64,000 nt of DNA from Streptomyces ficellus (GCF_030406405.1 NZ_JAUEPL010000002.1:229455-293454); one strand, 5' to 3'. Shown: positions 1-9,901, numbered from the stretch's first letter. Numbers and translations: made by a program. Notes: generated by a model not told the origin, from the sequence alone.

Positions 1-1214
<1,214 letters not shown>

Positions 1215-1216
1215 CG

Positions 1217-2542
1217 ATGATGACGCGACGACGGATGACGATGGCCGGCTGCTGCGCACTCGCCCTGGCGCTCGGCGCCACGGCGTGCGGCGGCGGCCCG
1301 GTGAGCGCGGGCGGCGGGAGCAAGGAGTTCGGCGGCCAGACCCTCAGTGTGGCCGGTGTCTGGTCCGGCGCCGAGCAGAAGAACTTCCAGAAGGTGCTGG
1401 ACGCCTTCACCGAGAAGACCGGCGCCAAGACCCAGTACGTGTCGACCGGCGACAACGTCTCCACGGTCGTCGGCAGCAAGATCGAGGGCGGCAACGCGCC
1501 CGACGTGGTGATGGTCCCCCAGGTGGGTGTGCTCCAGCAGTTCGCGAAGAAGAACTGGCTCACCCCGCTGTCGGCGACCACCCAGAAGGCCGTCGGCGCC
1601 AACTACGCGCCGGTCTGGAAGGAGTACGGCTCGGTCGGCGGGAAGCTGTACGGCCTGTACTTCAAGGCGGCCCACAAGTCGACCGTCTGGTACAGCCCGG
1701 AGGCGTTCGAGCAGGCGGGCGTCAAGCCACCGAAGACGTACGAGGAGATGCTCAGGACCGCGCAGGCCGTCTCCGACTCCGGTCTGCCGGCCTTCGCGGT
1801 CGCCGGTGAGGACGGCTGGACGCTCACCGACTGGTTCGAGAACGTCTACCTCTCGCAGGCAGGTCCCGAGAAGTACGACCGGCTCGCCAAGCACGAGATC
1901 CCGTGGACCGACGCGACCGTGGTGAAGGCCCTGACCACCCTCGGGAAGCTGTTCGCCGACAAGAAGCTGATCGCTGGCGGCCAGAAGGGCGCGCTCAGCA
2001 CCGACTTCCCCGGCTCCGTCGAGAAGGTCTTCGGCCCCGAGCCGGAGGCCGGGATGGTGTACGAGGGGGACTTCGTCGCCGGTGTCGCCAAGGACCAGTT
2101 CGGCCGGAAGATCGGCGAGGAGGCGCGCTTCTTCCCCTTCCCCGCGGTCACCGGCGGCAAGGCACCGGTGGTCAGCGGCGGTGACGCCGCCGTCGTGCTG
2201 AAGGACGGCAGGAACCAGAAGGCCGCGACCGCGTTCCTGGAGTTCCTCGCGACGCCCGAGGCGGCCGCCGTGTGGGCGCGGGCGGGCGGGTTCCTCTCCC
2301 CCAACAAGAAGCTGGACCTGGCGTCGTACGGTGACGACACCCTGCGGGAGACCGCCAAGTCCTTGATAACCGCCGGGGACTCGGTGCGCTTCGACATGTC
2401 GGACCAGGCGCCGGCCGCGTTCGGCGGCACCAAGGGCATGGGCGAATGGAAGATCCTCCAGGACTTCCTGCGCGACCCGTCCGACCCGGCGGCGACCGCG
2501 GCGCGGCTCGAAGCCGCGGCGGCCAAGGCGTACAAGGGCTGA
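1217..2542 (+). CDS. Sugar ABC transporter substrate-binding lipoprotein
   Basis: Extracytoplasmic solute-binding protein of the MalE/UgpB type that would deliver a sugar, likely an alpha-glucoside, to the two permeases that follow. The N-terminus has RRR, a hydrophobic stretch (CCALALALG) and a cysteine followed by GGG. This is a lipoprotein signal with a slightly atypical lipobox (ATAC), lipid Cys at about residue 24. The body has the usual family features (NAPDVVMVPQ, YFKAAHKSTVWYSPEAFEQAG). ATGs lie at 1211, 1217 and 1220; GGAGGT ends at 1210, so 1217 (spacing 6) fits best, although 1211 overlaps the upstream stop. No ATP-binding subunit is encoded nearby; Streptomyces importers of this class usually share the MsiK ATPase encoded elsewhere. 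Confidence 0.88.
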   Translation: MMTRRRMTMAGCCALALALGATACGGGPVSAGGGSKEFGGQTLSVAGVWSGAEQKNFQKVLDAFTEKTGAKTQYVSTGDNVSTVVGSKIEGGNAPDVVMVPQVGVLQQFAKKNWLTPLSATTQKAVGANYAPVWKEYGSVGGKLYGLYFKAAHKSTVWYSPEAFEQAGVKPPKTYEEMLRTAQAVSDSGLPAFAVAGEDGWTLTDWFENVYLSQAGPEKYDRLAKHEIPWTDATVVKALTTLGKLFADKKLIAGGQKGALSTDFPGSVEKVFGPEPEAGMVYEGDFVAGVAKDQFGRKIGEEARFFPFPAVTGGKAPVVSGGDAAVVLKDGRNQKAATAFLEFLATPEAAAVWARAGGFLSPNKKLDLASYGDDTLRETAKSLITAGDSVRFDMSDQAPAAFGGTKGMGEWKILQDFLRDPSDPAATAARLEAAAAKAYKG

Positions 2543-2547
2543 GGCGG

Positions 2548-3894
2548 ATGACCACCCTCACCACCCCCGTGGGCGCCGCCCCGGCGCGGGGCGCGAGTCC
2601 CCGGCGCCGCGCCGAGCGCCGCCGGCGGATCATCGCCCTGGCCTTCGTCCTGCCCGCGCTGCTGCTGCTCGGCGCGCTGGTCGTCCACCCCGTCCTGTTC
2701 TCCGTCGGCCGCAGTTTCTTCGACGCGTCCGGGAGCCGGTTCGTCGGCGGGGAGAACTACGCGGAGATGTTCCGCGACCCGGCCACGCTCACGGCCATCC
2801 GCAACAGCGCGATCTGGGTGGTGGTCGCCCCGACGCTGCTGACCGGGCTCGGGCTGATCCTCGCCGTGCTGGTGGAGAAGGTCCGCTGGGCGACCGCCTT
2901 CAAGCTGCTGCTGTTCATGCCGATGGCGGTCTCGTTCCTCGCGGCGGGCATCATCTTCCGGCTCGCCTACGAGGAGGACCCCGACAAGGGTGTGCTCAAC
3001 GCGGCGGTGGTCGGTGTGCACGACGCGTTCAAGGAGTCGTCCTCCTATCCGACCGCCCGGGCCCGGGAAGGCCAGGGCCTGGACAGGGCTCCTGACGGCT
3101 CGTACCGCACGACCGGTGCCGTCTCGCCGGGTGACACGGTCACCCTCGGGTTCGTGGGCGTGCCGCCCGCGGACGTGCCCGCCGGGGCGAAGCCCGCCGC
3201 CCCGGTCCGGGCGGGGGCAGGCGAGCTGGGCGGTGCCGTCTACCTGGACTTCACGCCCGGGGGCGGCGGCAGGCCGGGCGTGGTCGACGCGGCCGAGCGC
3301 GGGCTGCCGGGGATGACGGTGGAGGCGGAACGGGACGGCAGGGCGGTCGCCACGGCGACGACGGCGGCGGACGGCTCGTTCCGCTTCGGTGAGCTGGCGG
3401 CGGGCTCGTACACCGTGCGGCTGCCCGCGGCGAACTTCGCGCCGCCCTACGAGGGCGTCTCCTGGCTCGGTCCGGCCCTGGTCACCCCGGCGATCATCGG
3501 CGCGTACCTGTGGATCTGGACGGGCTTCGCCATGGTGCTCATCGGCGCGGGGCTGTCGTCGCTGCCGCGTGACGCGCTGGAGGCCGCGCGGATGGACGGG
3601 GCGAGCGAGTGGCAGGTGTTCCGGCGGATCACCGTGCCGCTGCTGGCTCCCGTACTGACCGTCGTCTTCGTGACCCTCGTGATCAATGTGATGAAGGTCT
3701 TCGACCTGATCTACATCATCGCGCCGGGGCCGGTGCAGGAGGACGCCACCGTACTGGCCACCCAGATGTGGCTGGTCTCCTTCGGCGGCGGCAACAACCA
3801 GGGGCTCGGCAGTGCGCTCGGTGTGCTGCTCCTGCTGCTGGTGATCCCCGCCATGGTGTTCAACGTCCGCCGTTTCCGCAGGAGTCAGTCATGA
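2548..3894 (+). CDS. Sugar ABC permease (MalF type) with inserted extracytoplasmic domain
   Basis: First membrane subunit of the sugar importer, 448 residues against about 300 for the family. The N-terminus is RRRAERRRR, with membrane segments near 29-50, 85-109 and 117-139. The EAA loop (EAARMDGASEWQVFRR, about 345-360), which contacts the ATPase, and the C-terminal segments are normal. Residues about 155-308 are extra and sit in the loop after the third membrane segment, the same topological place as the large P2 loop of E. coli MalF. The second half of the insert (GLPGMTVEAERDG, TTAADGSFRFGELAAGSYTV) reads like an SdrD-B/Cna-B or carboxypeptidase-regulatory beta-sandwich. It starts 5 bases after the lipoprotein stop and overlaps the next permease by ATGA. 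Confidence 0.88.
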   Translation: MTTLTTPVGAAPARGASPRRRAERRRRIIALAFVLPALLLLGALVVHPVLFSVGRSFFDASGSRFVGGENYAEMFRDPATLTAIRNSAIWVVVAPTLLTGLGLILAVLVEKVRWATAFKLLLFMPMAVSFLAAGIIFRLAYEEDPDKGVLNAAVVGVHDAFKESSSYPTARAREGQGLDRAPDGSYRTTGAVSPGDTVTLGFVGVPPADVPAGAKPAAPVRAGAGELGGAVYLDFTPGGGGRPGVVDAAERGLPGMTVEAERDGRAVATATTAADGSFRFGELAAGSYTVRLPAANFAPPYEGVSWLGPALVTPAIIGAYLWIWTGFAMVLIGAGLSSLPRDALEAARMDGASEWQVFRRITVPLLAPVLTVVFVTLVINVMKVFDLIYIIAPGPVQEDATVLATQMWLVSFGGGNNQGLGSALGVLLLLLVIPAMVFNVRRFRRSQS

Positions 3895-4817
3895 GCGCGA
3901 CCGTCACCGCACCCCCCTCGAAGGCGCCCGCGCCGGCTCCCGCCCCGACGTCCCGGCCCGTGCCCGGGCGGGCTGCGGGCGGCCGGCTGCGCCGGTGGCT
4001 GGGCAACGGCCTGGTGCGGGCGTTCCTCGTCGTCGTGGGCCTTGTCTGGGTCACCCCGGTGGCCGGGCTCCTGCTGTCCTCGCTGCGCTCGGCCAGCGAC
4101 AACGCGGCGAGCGGCTGGTGGACGGCACTGACCGCGCCGGGGCAGCTGTCGCTCGACAACTACACGGCGCTGCTGGGCAACGCCGGTATCACCCGCGCCT
4201 TCTGGAACACCGTGCTGATCTCGGTGCCGACGACCGCACTCGTGGTCGTCATCGCGGCGCTGGCCGGATACGCCTTCGCCTGGCTGGAGTTCCCGGGGCG
4301 CGACTGGATCTTCCTGCTGGTGGTGGCCCTGCTGGTGGTCCCGGTCCAGGTGGGCCTGCTGCCGGTCGCCAAGCTCTTCGGACAGCTGGGCCTGTTCGGC
4401 ACGATCCCGGGCGTGGTGCTGTTCCACGTCGCGTACGGGCTGCCGTTCGCCATCTTCCTGCTGCGCAACTACTTCGCCGACATCCCGCGCGAAATGCTGG
4501 AGGCGGCGCGCATGGACGGCGGCGGCGAGTGGCGGATCTTCACCCGGCTCGTGCTGCCGGTGGGCCGCCCGGCCATCGCCAGCCTGGCGATCTTCCAGTT
4601 CCTGTGGGTGTGGAACGACATGCTGGTGGCGCTGCTGTTCGCCGACAGCTCCTCCCAGCCGCTGACCGTGGAACTCCAGTCGCAGGTGCGGCTGTTCGGG
4701 AGCAACATCGACGTCCTGGCGCCGGGGGCCTTCCTCTCCCTGATCGTGCCGGTGGTGGTCTTCTTCGCCTTCCAGCGGCACTTCGTCCAGGGGGTGATGG
4801 CGGGGTCCGTGAAGTGA
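3891..4817 (+). CDS. Sugar ABC permease (MalG type)
   Basis: Second membrane subunit of the importer, 308 residues, normal length. It has a Pro/Ala-rich cytoplasmic N-terminus, about six membrane segments and an intact EAA loop (EMLEAARMDGGGEWRIF). The C-terminus (QRHFVQGVMAGSVK) is the standard MalG ending. The start ATG overlaps the stop of the preceding permease, so the two partners are translationally coupled. No further gene follows on this strand: a strong hairpin at 4831-4864 ends the operon. Confidence 0.92.
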   Translation: MSATVTAPPSKAPAPAPAPTSRPVPGRAAGGRLRRWLGNGLVRAFLVVVGLVWVTPVAGLLLSSLRSASDNAASGWWTALTAPGQLSLDNYTALLGNAGITRAFWNTVLISVPTTALVVVIAALAGYAFAWLEFPGRDWIFLLVVALLVVPVQVGLLPVAKLFGQLGLFGTIPGVVLFHVAYGLPFAIFLLRNYFADIPREMLEAARMDGGGEWRIFTRLVLPVGRPAIASLAIFQFLWVWNDMLVALLFADSSSQPLTVELQSQVRLFGSNIDVLAPGAFLSLIVPVVVFFAFQRHFVQGVMAGSVK

Positions 4818-4830
4818 GGTCACGGGTACG

Positions 4831-4864
4831 GGCGGGGCGCCTCACACGGGGGAGGCGCCCCGCC
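4831..4864. terminator. Bidirectional hairpin terminator
   Basis: Perfect 13-base inverted repeat (GGCGGGGCGCCTC at 4831-4843 and its complement at 4852-4864) with an 8-base loop. It lies between the convergent sugar-importer operon and the acyl-CoA dehydrogenase gene. There is no T-run, as is common for Streptomyces terminators; it would serve both directions. Confidence 0.75.
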
Positions 4865-4870
4865 GCCGGG

Positions 4871-6106
4871 TCAGCGGATCGGCATGCCCGACAGCGTGCG
4901 GGCGATGACGAGGCGCTGGATCTCGCTGGTGCCCTCGAAAATGGTGTAGATCGCGGCGTCCCGGTGCATCCGCTCGACCGGGTACTCGCGGGTGAAGCCA
5001 TTGCCGCCGAGGATCTGGACGGCCTGGGCGGTGACCTTCTTGGCGACCTCGCTCGCGTAGAGCTTGGACATCGAGCCCTCGGCGGAAGTGAAGGGCTTGC
5101 CGGTCGTCGCCATCCAGGAGGCGCGCCACACCAGCAGGCGGGCGGCGTCGATCTGGGTGCGCATGTCGGCCAGTTGGAAGGCGACACCCTGGTTGTCGAT
5201 GATGGGGCGGCCGAACTGGTGGCGGGTCTTGGCGTAGTCGAGGGCCACTTCGTACGCGGCGCGGGCGGTGCCCACGGCCATCGCGCCGACGGCCGGGCGG
5301 GACGCCTCGAAGGTGGCCATGGCCGCGTTCTTCAGGCGCTCCCCGTCCTTGCCCGCCTTCGCGGCCTTCTCACGGGCGCGGGCGAGGCGCTCGTCCAGCT
5401 TCTCCTTGCCGCCGAGGAGGCAGTGGCCGGGGACGCGCACGTCGTCGAGGACCACCTCGGCCGTGTGGGAGGCGCGGATGCCGTGCTTCTTGAACTTCTG
5501 GCCCTGGGAGAGGCCGGGGGTGTTCGGCGGCACGATGAAGGACGCGTGGCCCTTGGAGCCCAGTTCGGGGTCCACGACCGCGACGACGACGTGGACGTTG
5601 GCGATGCCGCCGTTGGTGGCCCAGGTCTTGGTGCCGTTGAGGACCCACTCGTCGTTCGCCCGGTCGTAGACGGCGCGGGTACGCATGGCGGCGACGTCCG
5701 AGCCGGCGTCGGGCTCGGAGGAGCAGAAGGCGGCGACCTTGACGTCGTCGGGGTCGCCGTACATCTGGGGGATCCAGGTGCCGATCTGCTCCTCGGTGCC
5801 GTTGGCGAGGACGCCGACGGCCGCCAGGCCCGTACCGACGATGGACAGGGCGATGCCCGCGTCGCCCCAGAAGAGCTCCTCCATGGTCATGGGGATGCCG
5901 AGGCCGGTGGGGTCGAAGAACTGCTGGGCATAGAAGTCGAGGGAGTAGATGCCGACCTTGGCGGCTTCCTGGATGATCGGCCAGGGGGTCTCCTCGCGCT
6001 CGTCCCACTCGGCGGCGGCCGGCCGGATCACGTCCTCGGCGAAGCCGTGCAGCCAGTCACGGACCTGCTGCTGGTCGTCGTTGAGTTCAAGGGTGAACTC
6101 GGCCAT
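4871..6106 (-). CDS. Acyl-CoA dehydrogenase
   Basis: FAD-dependent acyl-CoA dehydrogenase, 411 residues, the full family length. It oxidises an acyl-CoA at the alpha-beta bond in fatty-acid or related catabolism. The N-terminal helical domain (ELNDDQQQVRDWLHGFAEDV), the middle beta domain with the flavin-contact region (CSSEPDAGSDVAAMRT and TWATNGG) and the C-terminal helical domain (KTRHQFGRPIIDNQG, QILGGNGFTREYPVERMHRD, FEGTSEIQRLVIAR) are all present. It is divergent from the TetR-family gene at 6245 across a gap holding several palindromes. This suggests acyl-CoA-responsive control by that neighbour. Substrate chain length cannot be read from the sequence. Confidence 0.93.
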   Translation of the reverse strand: MAEFTLELNDDQQQVRDWLHGFAEDVIRPAAAEWDEREETPWPIIQEAAKVGIYSLDFYAQQFFDPTGLGIPMTMEELFWGDAGIALSIVGTGLAAVGVLANGTEEQIGTWIPQMYGDPDDVKVAAFCSSEPDAGSDVAAMRTRAVYDRANDEWVLNGTKTWATNGGIANVHVVVAVVDPELGSKGHASFIVPPNTPGLSQGQKFKKHGIRASHTAEVVLDDVRVPGHCLLGGKEKLDERLARAREKAAKAGKDGERLKNAAMATFEASRPAVGAMAVGTARAAYEVALDYAKTRHQFGRPIIDNQGVAFQLADMRTQIDAARLLVWRASWMATTGKPFTSAEGSMSKLYASEVAKKVTAQAVQILGGNGFTREYPVERMHRDAAIYTIFEGTSEIQRLVIARTLSGMPIR

Positions 6107-6121
6107 GTTCCCTCCCGGGGT

Positions 6122-6155
6122 GTTACTTGCGGTAACCGCAGTCTGTTACCGGTAA
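6122..6155. promoter_or_regulatory. Candidate TetR operators between acd and tetR
   Basis: Two related palindromes: GTTAC-TTGCG-GTAAC (6122-6136) and the perfect TTACCGGTAA (6146-6155, followed by GTAG). The first reads on the opposite strand as GTTACCGCAAGTA, close to GTTACCGGTAAGTA in the second, so the pair forms a larger inverted repeat. A third palindrome, TTGCGCAA, lies at 6200-6207. Placement in a divergent acd/tetR gap is typical of TetR self-regulation. This is inference from sequence symmetry only. Confidence 0.6.
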
Positions 6156-6244
6156 GTAGCGGCTGTCAACCAGAAGCCACCCTGGGGCGGAGTGTTACGT
6201 TGCGCAAGCCTTACGGACATCGCACGGGCGGGGAGACACACGCT

Positions 6245-6892
6245 ATGGGCACCACACACCGGACCGACCAGCAACGGTCGGCCGACCAGCGTCGACGCGA
6301 ACTGCTCGAGGCGGCCGACCGGGTGGTCCTCCGCGACGGACCGCAGGCCTCCATGAACGCCATCGCCGCCGAGGCGGGTATCACCAAGCCCATCCTCTAC
6401 CGGCACTTCGGCGACAAGGGCGGCCTGTACCGCGCGCTGGCCAAGCGGCACACGGACGCCCTGCTGGCCGCCCTGCGCGCCGCGCTCGACGCTCCCGCCG
6501 AGCGCCGCGAGCGGGTGGAGGCGACCCTCGACACGTACCTGGCGGCGATCGAGGCGCGGCCGCAGGTGTACCGCTTCCTGATGCACCCGGCCGAGGACGC
6601 CGGGCAGCACGCGGAGCACGCCTTCGACGTGGGCCGGCACTCGGCGCCGCTGCTGCGCCGCATGGGCGAGGAGCTCGCCCAGGTCATCGCCGAGCGCATC
6701 GAACTCGGCCCGGCCAGCGAGGCGCTGGCCCGGGTGTGGGGCCACGGCATCGTCGGCATGATGCACGCCGCCGGCGACTGGTGGCTCGGCGAACGACCCT
6801 GCACCCGCGAGGAGTTGGTACGGGGGCTGGCCGATCTGCTGTGGGGACGCCTGGCGGAGGTCGACGACAGGGCGGGCGGCCCGGGGTTCTGA
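6245..6892 (+). CDS. TetR family transcriptional regulator
   Basis: One-component repressor, 215 residues. The N-terminal helix-turn-helix is clear (RRRELLEAADRVVLRDGPQ, then MNAIAAEAGITKPILYRHFG at about residues 38-57). The C-terminal ligand-binding region (YRFLMHP, GIVGMMHAAGDWW) resembles regulators of fatty-acid metabolism genes. It is divergent from the acyl-CoA dehydrogenase and shares its palindromic gap, so the likely role is repressing both until an acyl-CoA or similar ligand binds. No strong ribosome-binding site precedes the ATG; the start is placed by the family N-terminus. Confidence 0.9.
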   Translation: MGTTHRTDQQRSADQRRRELLEAADRVVLRDGPQASMNAIAAEAGITKPILYRHFGDKGGLYRALAKRHTDALLAALRAALDAPAERRERVEATLDTYLAAIEARPQVYRFLMHPAEDAGQHAEHAFDVGRHSAPLLRRMGEELAQVIAERIELGPASEALARVWGHGIVGMMHAAGDWWLGERPCTREELVRGLADLLWGRLAEVDDRAGGPGF

Positions 6893-6979
6893 CGAAGGCG
6901 TCCGCTGCGCGGGGCCTTCCCCCACCCCGCCCCTTCGGCGTGACCGAGGGCTCGGCCCCCCGGACCCGCGCGCCCCAAT

Positions 6980-7012
6980 CGCCGGCGAGGCTGAACCTTC
7001 AGCCCGTCCGGC
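6980..7012. repeat. Streptomyces REP-like palindrome / terminator
   Basis: Inverted repeat CGCCGG-CGA-GGCTGAA, loop CC, then TTCAGCC-CGT-CCGGCG, preceded by CAAT and followed by TTCGAGGAC. Palindromes ending in CAGCCCGTCCGGCG plus a GAGGAC tail are, from memory, widespread between Streptomyces genes. It lies between the convergent tetR and def genes and could act as a terminator. Confidence 0.65.
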
Positions 7013-7066
7013 GTTCGAGGACACGGCCGAAGGCCGTACGGGGTCCGAGGCGGAAGCCCCGGTTCC

Positions 7067-7612
7067 TCAGCGCGTGCGCGCCCACTGCGCCCGGCGCGCC
7101 GCCCGCAGGGCTTTGGCGCGGCGCCAGCCGGTGAGGCGGTCCGTGTAGACGGTGCCCTCCAGGTGGTCGCACTCGTGCTGGAGGCAGCGGGCGAAGAACC
7201 CCGTGCCCTCCACACGCAAAGGCGCCCCCAGCAGGTCGACGCCCTCCACCACCGCGCGGTCGAAACGCTCCGTCCCCGCCTCGATGCCCGGCAGGGACAG
7301 GCAGCCCTCCGGGCCGCGTACCGTCACCCCGTCCGCCTCCACCAGGCGCGGATTGACGAGGTGACCGAGGTGCCGGACGTCCTCGTCGTCGGGGCAGTCG
7401 TACACGAAGACCCGCAGGCCCACGCCGACCTGGTTCGCGGCGAGGCCCACGCCCCCGGCCGCGTACATCGTGGCGAACATGTCCTCGATCAGCCGGGACA
7501 GGGACGGACCGAAATCGGTGACGGTCTCGCAGGGGGTGTGCAGCACCGGATCGCCGAGCAGGGTCATGGCTCGTACATGGCCGGAACTGCCGGGGATCGG
7601 CCGGTTTCGCAT
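7067..7612 (-). CDS. def: Peptide deformylase
   Basis: Metalloenzyme that removes the N-formyl group from new proteins, 181 residues. All three family motifs are present: GVGLAANQVG, EGCLSLP (metal-binding Cys) and QHECDHLEG (HExxH-type helix, metal-binding His residues). Cys in place of the common Phe in HECDH does not affect the metal ligands. The frame runs 37 codons upstream, but MRNRPIPGSSGHVRAMTLLGDPVL fits the family N-terminus, so the start is set at 7612; the ribosome-binding site there is weak. It is divergent from murT. Streptomyces usually carries several deformylase genes, so this may be one of several copies. Confidence 0.92.
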   Translation of the reverse strand: MRNRPIPGSSGHVRAMTLLGDPVLHTPCETVTDFGPSLSRLIEDMFATMYAAGGVGLAANQVGVGLRVFVYDCPDDEDVRHLGHLVNPRLVEADGVTVRGPEGCLSLPGIEAGTERFDRAVVEGVDLLGAPLRVEGTGFFARCLQHECDHLEGTVYTDRLTGWRRAKALRAARRAQWARTR

Positions 7613-7728
7613 GGCGCCCAGCGTACGTTCCGCGCCGCCCCGCCGGTTCCGGCAGGTGGCGCGGTTCGGGCGCCCGGGCCGGATCTCGATAGGCTGAGCC
7701 CGCACCCACGCTAGGAGGAACAAGGACG

Positions 7729-8976
7729 ATGGCAGGACACCCTGGCAACGCAGAGCCGCTGTCGCCGCGCGCCAAGCTGGCCGTGACGGCGGGCAAGGCC
7801 GCAGCGGCGGTGTCTCGCGCGGCGGGACGCGGCAGCGGATCGGTGATCGGCGGCCGGGTGGCGCTCAAGCTCGACCCCGACCTGCTGGGGCGGTTGGCGC
7901 AGCATCTGGACGTGATCCTGGTGTCGGCGACCAACGGCAAGACCACCACCACCCGGCTGATCGCCGAGGCGCTGCGGGCCAGCGGCCCGGTCGTCTCGAA
8001 CGCCCTCGGCGCGAACATGCCCGCGGGCATCACCTCCGCCCTCGCGGGCGGCTCGGACGCCAAGTACGGCGTGATCGAGGTCGACGAGAAGTACCTCGCC
8101 GGTGTCGCGCGCGATGTGGAGCCCAAGGCCATCGCGCTGCTCAACCTCTCGCGCGACCAGCTCGACCGCGCCGCGGAGACGCGGATGCTGGCCGAGAAGT
8201 GGCGCGAGGGCCTGTCGGGTACGAAGGCGGTCGTCGTGGCCAACGCCGACGACCCGCTCATCGTGTGGGCCGCGTCCTCCTCCGCCAATGTCGTCTGGGT
8301 GGCGGCCGGTCAGGAGTGGAAGGACGACGCCTGGTCCTGCCCCGCCTGCGGCGGTGTCATGCAGCGCCCCGGCGACGACTGGTTCTGCGGCGAGTGCGGT
8401 TTCCGCCGCCCCGCCCCGAGCTGGGCGCTCAGCGGCGACTACGTCCTGGACCCGCACGGCTCGGCCTGGCCGATCCACCTCCAGCTGCCCGGCCGTGCCA
8501 ACAAGGCGAACGCCGCCACCTCCGCCGCCGTCGCCGCCGTCTTCGGCGTGCCGCCGCAGGTCGCGCTGGAGCGCATGTACCAGGTGCAGGCGGTGGCCGG
8601 CCGGTACGACGTGGTGAACTTCCAGGACCGTGAGCTGCGGCTGCTGCTGGCGAAGAACCCGGCGGGCTGGCTCGAAACGTTTTCGCTGATCGACCCGCCG
8701 CCCACACCGGTGATCCTCTCCGTCAACGCCCGGGGCGCGGACGGCACGGACACGTCCTGGCTGTGGGACGTCGACTACACGCGGCTGGCCGGGCACCCGA
8801 TCTTCGTGATCGGTGACCGCCGCCTGGACCTGGCGGTGCGCCTGGAGGTCGCGGGCCTGGACTTCCGGGTGTGCGAGACGGTCGACGAGGCGGTCCAGCT
8901 GGCTCCGCCCGGGCGGATCGAGCTCATCGCCAACTACACCGCGTTCCAGGACGTACGCCGCCGCGTCGGCAACTGA
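7729..8976 (+). CDS. murT: Lipid II isoglutaminyl synthase, MurT subunit
   Basis: ATP-dependent Mur-ligase-like subunit, 415 residues, that with GatD amidates the D-glutamate of lipid II at the inner face of the membrane. It has the P-loop SATNGKTTTTRL (near residue 64), the Mur-ligase middle domain, and the MurT-specific zinc ribbon with two CxxC pairs (CPACGG and CGECGF). The C-terminal DUF1727 domain (GRYDVVNFQDRELRLLLAKN) follows. AGGAGGA sits 9 bases before the ATG. The gatD gene follows after 23 bases, the usual pairing. Confidence 0.95.
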   Translation: MAGHPGNAEPLSPRAKLAVTAGKAAAAVSRAAGRGSGSVIGGRVALKLDPDLLGRLAQHLDVILVSATNGKTTTTRLIAEALRASGPVVSNALGANMPAGITSALAGGSDAKYGVIEVDEKYLAGVARDVEPKAIALLNLSRDQLDRAAETRMLAEKWREGLSGTKAVVVANADDPLIVWAASSSANVVWVAAGQEWKDDAWSCPACGGVMQRPGDDWFCGECGFRRPAPSWALSGDYVLDPHGSAWPIHLQLPGRANKANAATSAAVAAVFGVPPQVALERMYQVQAVAGRYDVVNFQDRELRLLLAKNPAGWLETFSLIDPPPTPVILSVNARGADGTDTSWLWDVDYTRLAGHPIFVIGDRRLDLAVRLEVAGLDFRVCETVDEAVQLAPPGRIELIANYTAFQDVRRRVGN

Positions 8977-8999
8977 CCCCGCTTCAAGGCTGAAGGACA

Positions 9000-9734
9000 A
9001 TGAGCATGAGCGACAGCAGTCTGCGTCTGGTGTGGGTCTACCCCGACCTGCTCAGTACGTACGGAGACCAGGGCAACGCCCTCGTGGTGGAGCGCCGCGC
9101 CCGCCAGCGCGGCCTGGACGTGCAGCGGGTGGACGTGCGCAGCGACCAGCCGATCCCGACGTCCGGTGACATCTACCTGATCGGCGGCGGCGAGGACCGC
9201 CCGCAGCGGCTGGCGGCCGAGCGGCTGCGCCGGGACGGCGGGCTGAACCGGGCCGCCGAGAACGGCGCGATCATCTTCTCGGTGTGCGCCGGGTACCAGA
9301 TCCTGGGCCACGAGTTCATCAACGACCTCGGTGAGCGCGAGCCGGGCCTCGGCCTGATCGACGTGATCTCGACCCGTGGTGAGGGCGCCCGGTGCGTGGG
9401 TGATGTGCTCGCCGACATCGACCCGCGCCTGGGCCTGCCCCAGCTGACCGGGTTCGAGAACCACCAGGGCATCACGCACCTGGGCCCCACCGCCCGCCCG
9501 TTCGCGCGCACCGTGTTCGGCAACGGCAACGGCACCGGGGACGGCACCGAAGGCGCGTACAACGACACCGTTTTCGGTACGTACATGCACGGGCCGGTCA
9601 TGGCGCGCAACCCGCAGATCGCGGACCTGCTGCTGAAGCTGGCCCTCGATGTGAACGCGCTGCCGCCGACCGACGACCGGTGGTACGACGCGCTGCGCGC
9701 CGAGCGGATCGCGGCGGCGAGCCAGCCCGCCTGA
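9000..9734 (+). CDS. gatD: Lipid II isoglutaminyl synthase, GatD glutaminase subunit
   Basis: Class I glutamine amidotransferase-like subunit, 244 residues, that releases ammonia from glutamine for MurT. The triad region is visible: nucleophile Cys in FSVCAGYQILG, an oxyanion-loop region LIGGGEDRPQ and the late His in YMHGPVMARNPQIADLLL. It directly follows murT on the same strand. A second in-frame ATG at 9006 sits better behind GAAGGA, so the true start may be two codons later. Assignment is firm because of both motifs and pairing. Confidence 0.95.
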   Translation: MSMSDSSLRLVWVYPDLLSTYGDQGNALVVERRARQRGLDVQRVDVRSDQPIPTSGDIYLIGGGEDRPQRLAAERLRRDGGLNRAAENGAIIFSVCAGYQILGHEFINDLGEREPGLGLIDVISTRGEGARCVGDVLADIDPRLGLPQLTGFENHQGITHLGPTARPFARTVFGNGNGTGDGTEGAYNDTVFGTYMHGPVMARNPQIADLLLKLALDVNALPPTDDRWYDALRAERIAAASQPA

Positions 9735-9901
9735 GCGGACGCCGGCTCTTCTGATACCGCGTCCATTGTCGGTTCATCCGAATACCGTCCAGTAGACGGA
9801 CGCTCGGTTCGGCCCCGTCACCCATTCTCGGTAGGGTGGCGGGGATCCAACCGGACGACGTGGTCCGGGAGTCGGCCCACGTTGCAAAGGTATTTCGGGC
9901 T

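Noticed and set aside
9836..9901. Upstream GTG start for pfkA
   Set aside because: It would add 22 residues before MRIGVLTSGGD, the conserved family N-terminus; TAGGGT there looks more like a promoter element.
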